A stretch of 64,000 bases of DNA from Bedellia somnulentella (GCA_963576735.1 OY755179.1:744001-808000); one strand, 5' to 3'; numbered from the stretch's first letter, positions 33,000-44,440 are shown. The notes: generated by a model not told the origin, from the sequence alone. A program made the numbers and translations.

Positions 33000-33247
33000 T
33001 TTATCGTGTGCCGGCTAAATCTGGCTAACGATTACTGGTACTCTATATTGATGAATAACACAAAATTACAAATTTTTAAAGATAAAACAAATATACATTT
33101 GAAATTTCCACGAACATTCTTAACGATAAAAATCTCAATCATAAAGTAAACAGTTGTAATATTTGAGAAAAAGTATGAAAATACTAATCTAAAAAATCAG
33201 AAAATACGAGTATTAACCCTTTATAAGGCAGTGGGCATATAGTGTGT

Positions 33248-33487
33248 GCTGTGTAGTGTCGGCTTAGAATAGCACTACCCCATTTCTTCCAGTGGGTGTA
33301 CGTAAGAGACGACTAACGGTATTGGGGCTTTTAAGGGATTTTTGGGTGATGCGGTTGGAGACCCATCACCAACAACCTCTATTTTACCATCATTTCCCCA
33401 CTCAACTTTCCAAAAGTGGCTGAGGAATTTTTAACTCCTTAGCTCTGGCTACCTCTTTTAGGGATTTATAGCCGTGAGTATATGCGC
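33248..33487 (+). mobile_element. SINE-A, full length
   Basis: GCTGTGTAGTGTCGGCTTAG to AGCCGTGAGTATATG, with almost no TATG repeats. Confidence 0.9.
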
Positions 33488-33766
33488 ACCACCATAATTT
33501 CAACCTTACCTAGCTTCAAATAGAAGTGAAATGCAATGAATTTTTAATCATACCTTGCCTTGTAAAGGGGTAAGAGATTTCATAAGCAAACGTGGGTAAA
33601 TCCCTTTCGGAAAATAATTTTCCATACACCATTATCTTTTTATGAACACTAAAATTACCCAATTTATTTCTTGGTGCGATATATTTTTTTTTGTAAGGTT
33701 TGACTTTATATAAGTAGCGTTAAATACTCCCCATATTTTGTTCGTCAAGACAGCTGAAGACAATTT

Positions 33767-34497
33767 ATAATATTTAGGCATGAGTTCGATATATCAAAAC
33801 GTAACTAATAACGGATATCAGTTACATATCATATCATATCGATAACTATAAAGTACATATCCGATATTTCAAAACTATGCTATCAACAAAAACCTAAACC
33901 GCCCGCCAGACATCGATACGTAAAAGAAAACGATATGACAAACGAAGCGCAAACCATCGAACCGCATCCGTTTGATATTCGCTCCACCTCTTTCTAACTT
34001 TACAAAACGTTAGCGTTGTGAAAGAGATGAAGCGAATATCTTTAGTTATTACATTTTGTTGTTTAGTTTTGGCGCGCGTTTTACCTGATAACTCGGGTCA
34101 TTTTGGTTATTTATTTGTGTGCTTGAGTTTGTTTATTTCAATTCTGAGCTAATCATGTATCATTTTTGTTATACTATCGTTACTTTACACATGCATTAAT
34201 AATAAATACACATGTTCGCATTAATAATAAATTCATACAACTTTACTGCCAATCCTAACATGTTTAAGCATGAAGGAAAATCGCCATGATTTACTATTGT
34301 AACTAATGGGAAGGGACCTCTTAACTAAACTTATAAAATATAACTTGTTGATTGCATGCGTTTTTGTTTCAAGGTCGTTTTGCTATTCCCACTGATATCG
34401 ATATCTAAAAACGGTTTTCCATATCGATATGATAACTATATATCGGTTATGTAACCGTTTGCGTTAAATAACGAAAACGCCCATGCCTAATAATATT
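33767..34497. mobile_element. hAT-like MITE, 8-bp duplication
   Basis: The element (33775-34489) starts TAGGCATGAGTTCG and ends CGCCCATGCCTA, flanked by ATAATATT at 33767-33774 and 34490-34497. 8-bp duplications with TAGG..TG-type ends suit hAT elements. ATCGATATC-like motifs cluster at both ends and an internal hairpin pairs GATATTCGCTCC with the GAAGCGAATATC area. No coding. Confidence 0.7.
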
Positions 34498-34499
34498 AC

Positions 34500-34998
34500 A
34501 AAAGCTTGGACCCAGTGTAATCTAGATCTACAAAAATAGGATATATAGGTTATTATTTTATAAGTAGGTAACACGATGGAAAGTGTTTCCTATTTATACT
34601 AGAGTTTCAGACAATTCATACCGCGATGTACAATTCTTGCAGCGCCATCTATACCCCCTGATGAAAGTTACTCGTAGTCCTGAAACTGGAGCGTTGTAGT
34701 TGCAATATATCCTTTTTTATCTCTTCTGCCTACACTATTTTTAAGACTTGTATTAATTTACATATACGTTGATACCTTCTGAAGACTTGTTTACGTACTT
34801 TTTAATTATATTTGATAAAGTAATATATAAACAAACAAAAAACCTGTACTTGACACTGAAGCAAACAAATGGAAAATAAGAAAAAAACAACGAAGACAAT
34901 ATTGATTTAGTCTTAAATACACGGTTTTAAATACCAAATAAGAGGTCGACAAAGTATAAGAAAATCCAAAGCAACCCTTGGAAAAGACGTATTTTTTT
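34500..34998. other. Intergenic, nothing recognised
   Basis: No supported feature. Confidence 0.4.
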
Positions 34999-35010
34999 TT
35001 ATTAATCATA

Positions 35011-35255
35011 CATACATATACTCACGGCCATAAATTCCTAGAAAGGGTAGCCAGAGCTAAGGAACCGGAAATTCCTTAGCCACTTTTGGAAGTTGCGTGA
35101 GGAAAAGATGGCAAAATAAAGGTTGTTGGTGATGGGTCTCCAACCGCATCGCCCAAAAATCCCTTAAAAAGCCCCGACACCGTTAGTCGCTTTTTACGTA
35201 CACCAACCGGAAGAAATGGGGTAGTGCTATTCTAAGCCGACACTACACAGCATTA
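35011..35255 (-). mobile_element. SINE-A with 12-bp target duplication
   Basis: Full length, bounded by TTATTAATCATA at 34999-35010 and 35256-35267. Confidence 0.9.
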
Positions 35256-35304
35256 TTATTAATCATATATAACATAAAAACTTTTGAAATTGAAGACAAC
35301 CAAA

Positions 35305-35379
35305 AGATGACCCCATATATTCCCGAAGGAGTGTTAGAGTTGATATTTCTGAACATCACGTGACATTGTTGTCACATGG
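35305..35379 (-). mobile_element. SINE-B fragment
   Basis: ATATTCCCGAAGGAGTGTTA and CTGAACATCACGTGACATTG are the reversed SINE-B 3' part. Confidence 0.65.
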
Positions 35380-35440
35380 TGTTTTATGCTGTGTAGTGTC
35401 AGTTTTATGGTGGATTGAATTATTGTACCACTTCCGATTA

Positions 35441-35787
35441 GGATAGCCCAGTGGGTAGAACACTCGGTTATCGTGCAAACGACTAGTGTTCAAATCCTGG
35501 GTCGGGCCTACACCAATTTGTCTTTTCTAAAGACATATGTGTGGTTAATTTATCATGGTTGTTAACGGTGAGGGAAACATCGTGAGGAAACCCACATGGC
35601 TGAGTTGTACTTAGTCATGTGACAGTGTATTCGCACAAAACGGCGATAGACCTGCCCCCTATCACGTGAGTACACTGTCCATGCAAAACGTGGGTACTCT
35701 GAACATCACGTGACTTTGTCACCAAGTATTAGTACCTCTGCCAACCCTTTCGGGGATATTCAGCGTGAACGTTTATGTTTATATAAC
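35441..35787 (+). mobile_element. SINE-B, nearly full length
   Basis: Head GATAGCCCAGTGGGTAGA and B box GTTCAAATCCTGGG. A short deletion sits after GGGTACTCTGAACA, and the tail GCGTGAACGTTTATGTTTAT leads into an inverted tail. Confidence 0.85.
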
Positions 35788-35830
35788 ATAACATAAACAT
35801 AAACGTTCATGTTTATGTTATGTTATGTTT
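35766..35830. repeat. Head-to-head SINE-B tails
   Basis: GTGAACGTTTATGTTTATA faces ATAAACATAAACGTTC within 40 bases and a third tail follows, giving a small palindrome of SINE-B 3' ends. Confidence 0.6.
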
Positions 35831-35834
35831 ATGT

Positions 35835-36390
35835 TCCGATTAGGGTTGCCATCTCACTTTCTACGTTCCTAGCTGACTAAATTATTCGATACATTGTTTC
35901 ATCTTTAGTAAACTTTAAACCCTTGTTTTTTAAATTAACTTGTGATATTTTTGTGCAGTTTTAGACAATGACTTCGTCATTTCGTTAGCATTTTTAATTT
36001 AAAGAAAAATGATTTATTTGTGTACCGGCTAAATCTGACTAATAAGTATAAGAACTCTAAATAATATACCTAGCATATAGAAATGTCTTAAGTAAATATT
36101 TTTTCTGTATAAACTGTACTACTGTATCAACTGTTCTTAGTTCGGAAGCCTATTACCATGTTAATGATTACATTAATGATGAAGTGGCTTGGTGTCGTCA
36201 AGGCTCTGTGCAGGATGTTTCCGGGCTAACACGAAAATTGTAATGGCCGTAAAAAAAGATGTGTGTTGACGAGTTTCTTACGGGTTTCTTCTGTCAACAA
36301 AACACCTTCCGAATCCGAAGTAAACGTAGTATTAAGTTGAAATTTGAAATTTGACGTTAAAAAAACAAAGATTTATCTTTTTACTTTGAA
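35835..36390. other. Intergenic, nothing recognised
   Basis: No supported feature. Confidence 0.4.
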
Positions 36391-36394
36391 ATAA

Positions 36395-36575
36395 ATAGAT
36401 AGATAGATAACTCGTTTATTTATGTTAACATAACACCACATACAATATGAGAAACAATACATAAAGTGAAAAAAAACAATATTTTTAAACTTAAAATTAG
36501 TGCTATGGTAACACAAACTAGGTCCTAACTCAGTGCTTGATATTGCCAAGTGGCAAAACACTGGTTTTCAGTTAA
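36395..36575 (-). repeat. Possible LINE 3' end on minus strand
   Basis: An (ATAG)n run then ACTCGTTTATTTATGTTAAC; on the minus strand it reads as a 3' UTR with a CTAT-type simple tail. Family unknown. Confidence 0.35.
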
Positions 36576-36579
36576 GGCC

Positions 36580-37105
36580 TACACTACACTACACATAATT
36601 AAATAATATATAAACAAAAAAATCTGAAATGATTATTTTATTTTTTTATTTGATTTTACTACACCATTTATTATAATAAGACTCTTTGTTCAATGCTGAC
36701 AAACTCATAACATCAAATTGAACAACTCCAACTAAGAAACCAACGATAATCCAACATTTTCATGTATCAATTTCCACTATAAACCAAATCATTACTACCC
36801 CTTTGTCTTCTTTAGTGTTGTGGTGTTTAAAGAATGGATTTCATCAGCGTAACTTGGAAGAATTGTCAAGATTATCCTTAATAAAACACGGCTAATTCGG
36901 ATCGATGGGTTGTGTTGGCGCTAAGATCCTGTGGCACCTTCGTGATACTGATAAATTGCCTGCCTTGGAAGTATGATGCGATTTTGCGACATTCAGATAT
37001 AAGGCTTTCGATTATATTGCGGCTTTTGGATTAGGTATTAATGTAATGTGATATAGTGTTGATTATAGCCGTGAAGTTATGGTTTTAGTTGTGTGTTTGA
37101 TGGAT
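36580..37105. other. Intergenic, nothing recognised
   Basis: No supported feature. Confidence 0.4.
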
Positions 37106-37107
37106 GA

Positions 37108-37208
37108 CATATAACATAAACGTTCACGCCGTTTATCTCCGAAGGGGTTGGCAGAGGTACCAATACTTCTGAACTCACATGGCAGCGCCATCTAGTGTCC
37201 AGAGAAGG
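37108..37208 (-). mobile_element. SINE-B variant 3' fragment
   Basis: ACATAAACGTTCACGCCGTT to the GCGCCATCTAGTGTCCAGAG segment, the same subfamily as the copy at 21.4 kb. Confidence 0.75.
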
Positions 37209-37254
37209 TTGATGGATGAGTCCGAGAGAATTTAGTTTCGCTGTGTTTTTATAA

Positions 37255-37372
37255 TTGATGGATGTGAATGAAGCTAGAGAGGTTTGCCAGGTACTAAATG
37301 GCGATTCGATAGTTTCGGCTATCTCAATGGGAACTAACGGCGTGAGTTTATGTGAGCATGTATGTATGTAAT
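37255..37372 (+). mobile_element. RTE-like LINE 3' tail
   Basis: GGATGTGAATGAAGCTAGAG (DVNEAR codons) to GGGAACTAACGGCGTGAGTT and a TATG run, with small deletions. Confidence 0.75.
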
Positions 37373-37875
37373 ATGTTTTATAAGCAAAGAAATAAATTGT
37401 CTATTTATTTTTCTGCAATGCCTGCATTACCGATACTAATAAAACTATTTTGTAATCATTTGTAGGTTTATTATGAGCACTCTCTTATTCTTATATACTT
37501 GTATGTTTTTTTTAAATTCAATATTATCATTTAATTTCCATGTGAAAATAATTGACTTAATATTATATTTTTATCTGTTAATGATCGAAATGTAATATTG
37601 CCCTGATATCGTTTTTCTTTATTTATTTGAAGACTTGTTTTTTGCAATCAAAAATAATTGTAATAAATTCAAACGTATTTTTATTTATAGTGTTATTTTT
37701 ATGGGTTTTATTAATTATATTAGAAGAAATAAACATCGAACGTTAAAATTCAGCTCATCATTAAAGTTGATTTCGGGTTATTATAAAAATAACCTAGTAA
37801 TTTTAGGCTGTATGAATATTTAAATGATCAAGTGTAGTGAGGGAACTTGGACTAAAATTTTAAAAAAACATCATA

Positions 37876-38061
37876 CGTACGGCTATAATTCCCTGAAATT
37901 GGTAGCCAGAACTTCGGAATATGTAATTCCTTAGCCACTTTTGGAACTTGAATGGGTAAAAGATTGTAAAAATTAAGGATGTTGGTTATGGGTCTCCAAT
38001 CGCATTGGCCAAAACTCACATAAAATAGGGTATTGCTATTCTAATCCGACACTACACAGCT
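37876..38061 (-). mobile_element. SINE-A, diverged
   Basis: TACGGCTATAATTCCCTGAA to TCTAATCCGACACTACACAG, with a deletion before the GGTATTGCTATTCTAA end. Confidence 0.65.
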
Positions 38062-38097
38062 CTATAGAAATAAAATCTTACTAGTGGGTAACCCTGG

Positions 38098-38275
38098 CGC
38101 GACTACGTCGCGTCCAATAAAATGAGTTTATTTTGAAATTTTCCGACCAATCACAGCGCAGCTCTTTTGAATTTCAAGTGAACTTTTCTGATTGGCCGGT
38201 TTGAAAAAATTCCGACCAATCACAGCGCATCTCTGATCGACTAAAGTTTGCGCGCGCTTATGACACTCCAGCAAA
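38098..38275. promoter_or_regulatory. Repeated CCAAT-box cluster
   Basis: TTCCGACCAATCACAGCGCA occurs identically at 38141-38160 and 38210-38229. An inverted CCAAT (CTGATTGGCCGG) lies between and GCGTCCAATAAAATG upstream. CCAAT repeats are typical of promoters and of LTRs. No gene is seen next to it, so function is inference. Confidence 0.35.
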
Positions 38276-38279
38276 GTCT

Positions 38280-38775
38280 ATGGGCCAAAACCGAAACTTT
38301 GAAATTCTGTAACAATTAACTTAATCCAGTTACATCAGATGTCTGAATTTTGTGCACACCACGGCCGCAAACTGTACAAAACGATACCTGAACCAAATTT
38401 CTAGCTTAACTCATCGCGTCACAGGCTTCCGGGCAAGAAAGAGGCTTACAGAAATAATATATAAAGATTAAATAATATTTGAACAGAGAAAACGTATCTA
38501 AAGCCACAACGAATTTAACACCGTCAGTTAAAGATCCTTTAAGTGCGTAAGTTGTCTCACAAATCCGGATAAAAATAGCGAGTTCAGCAATACAGCCTCC
38601 AACAGCCTCCAGTCGTCGCGGCTTACCAGGATAATACAGATTGATTTGCGTCAAAGTGAGTTTCTCATTTTAGCGCTAAAGCCTCCTAGCCTGGAAAATC
38701 GAATATTTCGAAGTTTAAAGTCTACGGTAAATAAAAAGGACGTTTATTTTATTGGCTCAATATATACAAAATTTA
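38280..38775. other. Intergenic, nothing recognised
   Basis: The 82-codon minus frame at 38654-38406 is unconvincing. Confidence 0.4.
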
Positions 38776-38777
38776 AA

Positions 38778-38875
38778 GTGTCGGCTTAAAATAGCACTAA
38801 CCTATTGGTCTTCATTGATGCCATAAAGAGGACGGAGACGTCTTCAACGTGGTTAGATATCAAAACCAATTATCC
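38778..38875 (+). mobile_element. SINE-A, badly decayed
   Basis: AGTGTCGGCTTAAAATAGCA is clear; the following bases only weakly fit the family. Confidence 0.5.
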
Positions 38876-38911
38876 TTTATTTAAAATAAATCCTTACTGA
38901 ACTTAAAACGA

Positions 38912-39277
38912 CGTGAAAGCTCAATAGGTAGAAAACCGGTTAACGTGCAAGCGACTAGTGTTCAAATCCCGGGTCGGGCCTACAGCAATTTGTCTTTTCT
39001 AAAGACATATGTGTGGTTGATTTATCATGGTTGTTAACGGTGAGGGAAAAAATCGTGAGCAAACCCACATGACTGAGTTGTACTTAGTCATGTGACAGTG
39101 TATTCGTACAAAACGGCGATAGGCCTGCCCCTTATCACGTGAGTACACTGTCCATGCAAAACGTGGGTACTCTGAACACCAGGTGACAAAGTCACGTGAT
39201 GTTCAGAAGTATTAGTACCTCTGCCAACCCCTTCGGGGATATTCGGCGTGAACGTTTATGATTATGTTATGTTATGT
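38912..39277 (+). mobile_element. SINE-B, full length
   Basis: Head CGTGAAAGCTCAATAGGTAG, B box GTTCAAATCCCGGG, tail TTATGATTATGTTATG. Confidence 0.9.
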
Positions 39278-39435
39278 TATGAACTTTTTAAACTGACCAA
39301 AGTATTTCTGATACGGAATCTGCATACCAATCTTTCGGTATATACAGCAGAGCTATTGGTATATGTACGTATGTAAGATTAGAAAAAACTATAGAGAATG
39401 AAAAAGAAACAATACACATTGTTATTAATACAAGT

Positions 39436-39676
39436 GGCTCTCGCCTTATATCCCCGAAGGAGTTGGCAAAGGTACTAAAACTTCTGAATATCACATGACT
39501 TAGTACAACTCAGCGACGTGGGTTTCCTCAAGATGTTTCCATCACCTTCACAACCATGATAAATTAACCACACATAATGTTTTTAGAACAGACAAATGTA
39601 GGCCCGACTCGGGAATTGCACCCACGCCTATATGGATGACGGCTGGAAGTTCTTATCCATTTAGCTATCACGCTTT
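39436..39676 (-). mobile_element. SINE-B, internally deleted
   Basis: From CGCCTTATATCCCCGAAGGA to TTTAGCTATCACGC. The ~110-base middle is missing (CATGACTTAGTACAACTCAG is joined directly). Confidence 0.75.
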
Positions 39677-39681
39677 ACTAA

Positions 39682-40049
39682 TAACATAACATAACATAAC
39701 ATAAACGTTCACGCCGAATATCCTCGAAGGGGTTGGCAGAGGTACTAATACTTCTGAACATCACGTGACTTTGTCACCTGGTGTTCAGAGTACCCACGTT
39801 TTGCATGGACAGTGTACTCACGTGATAAGGGGCAGGCCTATCACCGTTTTGAACGAATACACTGTCACATGACTAAGTACAACTCAGTCATGTGGGTTTC
39901 CTCACGATGTTTTCCCTAACCGTTAACAACCATGATAAATTAACCACACATATGTCTTTAGAAAAGACAAATTGGTGTAGACCCGACCCGGGATTTGAAC
40001 ACTAGTCGCTTGCACGTTAACCGGTGTTCTACCCATTGAGCTATCACGT
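39682..40049 (-). mobile_element. SINE-B, full length
   Basis: (ATAAC)n tail, ACGTTCACGCCGAATATCC, to the head TACCCATTGAGCTATCACG. Confidence 0.95.
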
Positions 40050-40055
40050 CGTTTC

Positions 40056-40535
40056 ACTAATACTTCACAACTCAAACAGGACACTAAAGATCTCAACCCA
40101 TTTCATTCTTTCCTCTCTCCTTTCAAATGCATTAAAAACTTTAATTGCAAGGAAGGTAAGGTCTTAACTTTGCACATTGTGAATTCCGAACTCAGAAGTC
40201 ATTGCCGTATGTATCCTCATAAGAATCGGCTATTCGGCGCACGTACGGTGTCGCTGTAATGTTTTCCGAATGACCTTTTTAAAGAATCGAATTGCAGAGC
40301 TCTATATTTTGTTTCGAGATGAATCGTTTCCGGAATTTTCGGCGGGCTACCTTGGGTGAAATTTTGAGGTTCGATAGAAAAGGGAATCAAAATGCTTTAA
40401 TTTAACTTATAACGTATGTGTGGGTTGGTAGAATCTTGTGAATTACTGAATTACCCCTTATAAAATGTCTGTGTGAGATGTTTATTTGTACACTTATGCC
40501 AATAAAGCTGATATGATGATGTTGGAAAGAAACTC
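40056..40535. other. Intergenic, nothing recognised
   Basis: CACTTATGCCAATAAAGCTG then ATGATGATG at ~40495-40525 could be a short LINE tail. Nothing else. Confidence 0.35.
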
Positions 40536-40540
40536 ATATA

Positions 40541-40722
40541 TAACGGTATTGGGGCTTTTAAGGGATTTTTGTGCGATGCGGCGAGAGACCCATGCATAAC
40601 GATGCTTTATTTCTACCATTTTGTCCCCTATCAATTTCCAAATGTGGCTGAGGAGTTTCTAGCTCTGTAGCTCTGGCTACTCCTTTATGGGATTTATGGC
40701 CGTGAGTAAATGTATGTATGTA
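40541..40722 (+). mobile_element. SINE-A, 5'-truncated
   Basis: Starts ACGGTATTGGGGCTTTTAAG and ends ATGGCCGTGAGTAAATGTAT. Confidence 0.8.
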
Positions 40723-40914
40723 TATAACTTTGTGATAATGATTGCAATTTCTTTCCTCTTGGTAGATTTTATTGCCAAAAGCACTTGATTACTCATTGGT
40801 ACTTTAGCTCAAGCTGTCCTAATAAAGAACAATTAGCCATTGAATCAAGAATGTTCAAATCTAACTGAAATTGCAGACGATACATTCAATATCTGCTAAT
40901 GAATTCTTCTTAGT

Positions 40915-41581
40915 CCGGTCAATTTAGGTCTAAAATAAGGAGGAAGGTTACATAAATTCATAAGAAGCTGAAAATTGGCACAATTGTTCAAAACATGATT
41001 ATAAATGAAACCTCAAAAGTCCCCATCGTTCCGAGGTGTGCTAAAAATTTTACACGAGGTCAAAAAAAAAAAAAGAGTTTTTTGCGATTTTAAGCGAAAC
41101 GGTGAGTTTTTCGCAAAAGCACTCCAGTACAAAATTGTAGATCAGAAAATTTTCTACAAAAAAGATATCAACAATGTTTTTCCTTAAAGCCACCATTTTG
41201 AAGATATAAAGCGTTGAAAAGTTCGATCATTGGTAATCTTCATACTTTGCACATGTACGCCACGTATGAACATCATTTATAAGGTGTTTAAAAAAATGAC
41301 TTACTTCAATGTGCTGAAGTTTTTAAAAATAGTGACTCAACTCAACCAGACGTTATCAACAGCGGAATTCAATTTCTTCTCTCTATGTACGGAGCTCCTA
41401 AAAAAAACACTTGCTTAGATAAGTTGCGATACGCTACGATATATATACGATTTATCTTATTTTAGCACACCTCGGAACGATGGGGACTTTTGAGGTTTCA
41501 TTTATAATCATGTTTTGAACAATTGTGCCAATTTTCAGCTTCTTATGAATTTATGTAACCTTGAATGTATAAATTGACCGG
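40915..41581. mobile_element. Foldback element with ~120-130-bp inverted repeats
   Basis: The left arm (40915 to ~41046) is mirrored by 41460-41581. The outermost CCGGTCAATTTA is shared, a short mismatched stretch follows, then ~100 bases match nearly perfectly (GGTTACATAAATTCATAAGA to CGAGGTGTGCTAAAA). The 413-base centre is AT-rich without coding. CCGG at each edge could be part of the repeat or a 4-bp target duplication. Superfamily unknown. Confidence 0.8.
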
Positions 41582-41636
41582 ATTATCTGTCTAAGCTCGG
41601 AGCTGTTATTAAGATAACAAATGACAGTGTAGAGGA

Positions 41637-41885
41637 AAATGTTGTGTTTTTCTCAATTCTGTTTCTCTTTCATGTGCGTATCACGTTTCAATGTTTCAGA
41701 CATAACGTGGTAAATACAAGTACAAGTGACGCTGTATGCTATTTTTATAGGCTATCTAGTCCTTATTGTCCGGGAGATAAGGTTGAGTTTATAAGTAAAA
41801 AGAGTGATATCATTGGCAAGTTCGATATGTCGCGGTAGAATTTGGTCTTCCTGTCACGTCGGTTCGACTCCCGACCCACCCCCGT
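41637..41885 (+). other. Open frame with a tRNA-like B box after it
   Basis: A 64-codon frame (41644-41838) encodes SDAVCYFYRLSSPYCPGDKV near its middle and has no recognised domain. The following CACGTCGGTTCGACTCCCGAC has a perfect B box inside a short stem, without a matching tRNA 5' half. Not called as a gene. Confidence 0.25.
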
Positions 41886-42111
41886 GTTGTTCCTTTGTTT
41901 CGACTTTTATTTCATTCGCACTAAATTTTGCAGAGGTGTCGTCATAAGCTTACGCTGGTTAATTTGATGATTTAATATCGCAAACTCTTGGGGTGAGGAA
42001 TGTTACCTCACTTTTATATTAGTGTTTAGTTTTTTAATTGAAGCAATAAAGTTTTTTTTAATTAATTATTCTTCATATGACAAATTACCGAACCGCCAAA
42101 TTGCAGTTTTA

Positions 42112-42361
42112 ACATACATACATACATATACTCACGGCTATAAATCCCTAAAAGGGATAGCCAGAGCTAAGGAATCAGAAATTCCTCAGCCACTTTTGGA
42201 AGTTGCGTGGGGAAAACATGGTAAAAAAAGGTTGTTGGTGATGGGTCTCCAACCGCATCGCCCGAAAATCCCTTAAAAGCTCCAATACCGTTAGTCGCCT
42301 TCTACGTACACCCAGCGGAAGAAATGGGGTAGTGCTATTCTATGCCGACACTACATAGCTA
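42112..42361 (-). mobile_element. SINE-A, full length
   Basis: (CATA)n tail to TATGCCGACACTACATAGC. Confidence 0.9.
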
Positions 42362-42395
42362 AAGAAGAAATTAAATTTAACAATCTATAATATAT

Positions 42396-42570
42396 AACAT
42401 ACATACACACATAAATTCATATACTCAGGGCTTTCAATCACTCAAAGAGCCGAAGCTTCAGAATCCGAAATTCATAAGCGATTGTTTGAACTTGATTGGA
42501 GACAAGATAAAATAACGGATGATTATTAGTTCCTAGCCATATAGCCAAAAATCACTTAAAAATCTGTGTA
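42396..42570 (-). mobile_element. SINE-A, decayed
   Basis: ATTCATATACTCAGGGCTTT followed by a degraded core (AAAGAGCCGAAGCTTCAGAA, CCAAAAATCACTTAAAAATC). 5' end missing. Confidence 0.5.
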
Positions 42571-42728
42571 TGTATAGGTATATTTTTTTATAATTAATCG
42601 TCCAGTTAATGACAATACTATTAGCCGTGTGTACTTTATTTGGGCTCATTTGATTTATGTATTACTCGTATGCCCGTTTATATACAATGTGCAAGGGCAG
42701 AAAGCAGATGTTTATAAGTAAGTATAAA

Positions 42729-42949
42729 CTGTGTAGTGTCGGCTTAGAATAGCACTTCCCCATTTCTTCCGGTGGGTGTACGTAAGAGGCGACTAACGGT
42801 ATTGGGGCTTTTAAGGGATTTTTGGGCGATGCGGTTGGAGACCCATCACAAACAACCTTTATTTTACCATGTTTTCCCCACGCAACTTCCAAAAGTGGCT
42901 GAGGAATTTCTGATTCCTTAGCTCTGGCTACCCCTTCTAGGGATTTATA
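42729..42949 (+). mobile_element. SINE-A lacking the tail
   Basis: CTGTGTAGTGTCGGCTTAGA to CTACCCCTTCTAGGGATTTA. It stops just before GCCGTGAG. Confidence 0.9.
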
Positions 42950-43247
42950 CAATTTTGACTTCTCTTTTTTCCCTCACGGTTAAAAACCCTCATAGACCTG
43001 AAACCAAGCCTCCATATAATATCATTTAGTTTCTTACTGACAAAGGTTTTTTCAGTATTTGTTATGTACGCATAACCTTAAAGAAACCATACTAATATTT
43101 TAAAGACAAATTGATTTTTCGTATGGTTGGAGCTTAGAAATGGGGATATGTTTCAGTGTTTTTAAAATAATATTTGTATTTTTTTACATTACATTTGTAC
43201 TAAATTTTACCGTGTATGTGTGTAAGTTTACCGTTTTTAAATTTGAC

Positions 43248-43476
43248 CGTGTAGTGCTGGCTTAGAATGTCACTACCCCTTTCTTCAAACGGATGTCATC
43301 AGAGGCGACTCAGGGTATGGGGCTTTTTAAGGTGTTTTTGGGCGATGCGGTTGGACACCATTTATTTCTGCCATCTTGTCTGCTATCAACTTCCAAATGT
43401 GGCTGAAAAGTTTCTCGCTCTAAAGCTCTGGCTACTCCTTTTTGAGATTTATGTCCGTGAGAGTATATATGTGTGT
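43248..43476 (+). mobile_element. SINE-A, diverged
   Basis: CCGTGTAGTGCTGGCTTAGA to ATGTCCGTGAGAGTATATAT. Confidence 0.75.
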
Positions 43477-43496
43477 AAATTTTACCGTCTGAATTC

Positions 43497-43630
43497 CGAT
43501 CCGATGCTGTTTTGGTTCCTACACTAATGTCTGGTAGTGAATGTTGGGTATGGCAAAGATACATGAAATCAGAGTGAATGCAGTGGAAGTGAGATCCCTC
43601 ATAAGTAAACGTAATGTAAATTACACTACA
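43497..43630 (+). mobile_element. RTE-like LINE RT fragment
   Basis: Codes for a decayed VLVPTLMSGSECWVWQRYM-like segment and NAVEVRSL. No 3' tail. Confidence 0.65.
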
Positions 43631-43739
43631 TACTGACAAACATCCCAAAAAGGGCTAGCCTTCAAAATTTTATACTCTTCAGCCTTTTTGGGGTGAAAAG
43701 TTCGAAAATATTATGATAATATCGGTTGGTCCTGCTAAT

Positions 43740-43985
43740 TTATGTTATCCAGATGTTAGTGCTACTATAAGCAGCACTACAGTTCTAGAGAAATTTAAAT
43801 TCTATTTGTATAAAAGCCAGTAATAATAGCCGAATAACTAATTTACCGATCTCACCTTCCAAAGGTTGTCTGGAAGGGATTGCTTTTAGTAAGACCGCCA
43901 ATTGTACCTCACTGTAAACTGTTTGATATTTTTTTTTGTAAATTGTGTTTGGTGTGCAATAAAGAGTTATTCTACTCTATTCTAA
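43740..43985 (+). repeat. LINE 3' end with TATTC tail
   Basis: AGGTTGTCTGGAAGGGATTG, AGTAAGACCGCCAATTGTAC and GGTGTGCAATAAAGAGTTAT before TCTACTCTATTCT are features of a common lepidopteran LINE 3' UTR, from memory. Left boundary approximate. Confidence 0.55.
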
Positions 43986-43989
43986 AATT

Positions 43990-44437
43990 CGCTATTTATC
44001 CATAAGCGTGGTATAGGATGATGAACTGAAAAATACGTACAAAAATCATAGCAGCTTTCTGTGGATAATGAGATCCAATTTCGAAATTGCTCGATAGCCA
44101 CTCTAACAAATTATAGAAAATTCCATAAGAAGTTGTCACCCCTAAAAAGCGGTTGCCATCTACTTATTTGATAGCTCGATGCAGGGTCGCCCTAGAATGT
44201 TAAATTGCTGGCGAAATGAAAGATAATGGGGCTCCCTCTAAACGGAAAAAAGTAACTTTACCCTGTTCAACGGAGGGCAAAGTTTTGATCCCCAGATTTC
44301 GAAATCTCACCCCTCGGATGATACTTGAAGTGGTCTAAGTTTTAACTTATTTATTCATATCCTTTTTGGAATTCATCGTTTAAAAAATTAATTCTTAGAA
44401 GAATTATTACGTTTTTACCTTAATACTTTAAATCATA
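43990..44437. other. Intergenic, nothing recognised
   Basis: No supported feature. Confidence 0.4.
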
Positions 44438-44440
44438 GCC

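Noticed and set aside
41005..41187. 60-codon frame in the foldback element
   Set aside because: It starts inside the terminal inverted repeat, so its first third is repeat sequence; the rest is Lys/Phe-rich AT sequence.
42022..42276. Recurrent frames encoding [15 protein letters not shown] peptides, here and at other SINE-A copies
   Set aside because: They are SINE-A sequence read in one frame; the shared peptide reflects repeat copies, not a protein family.
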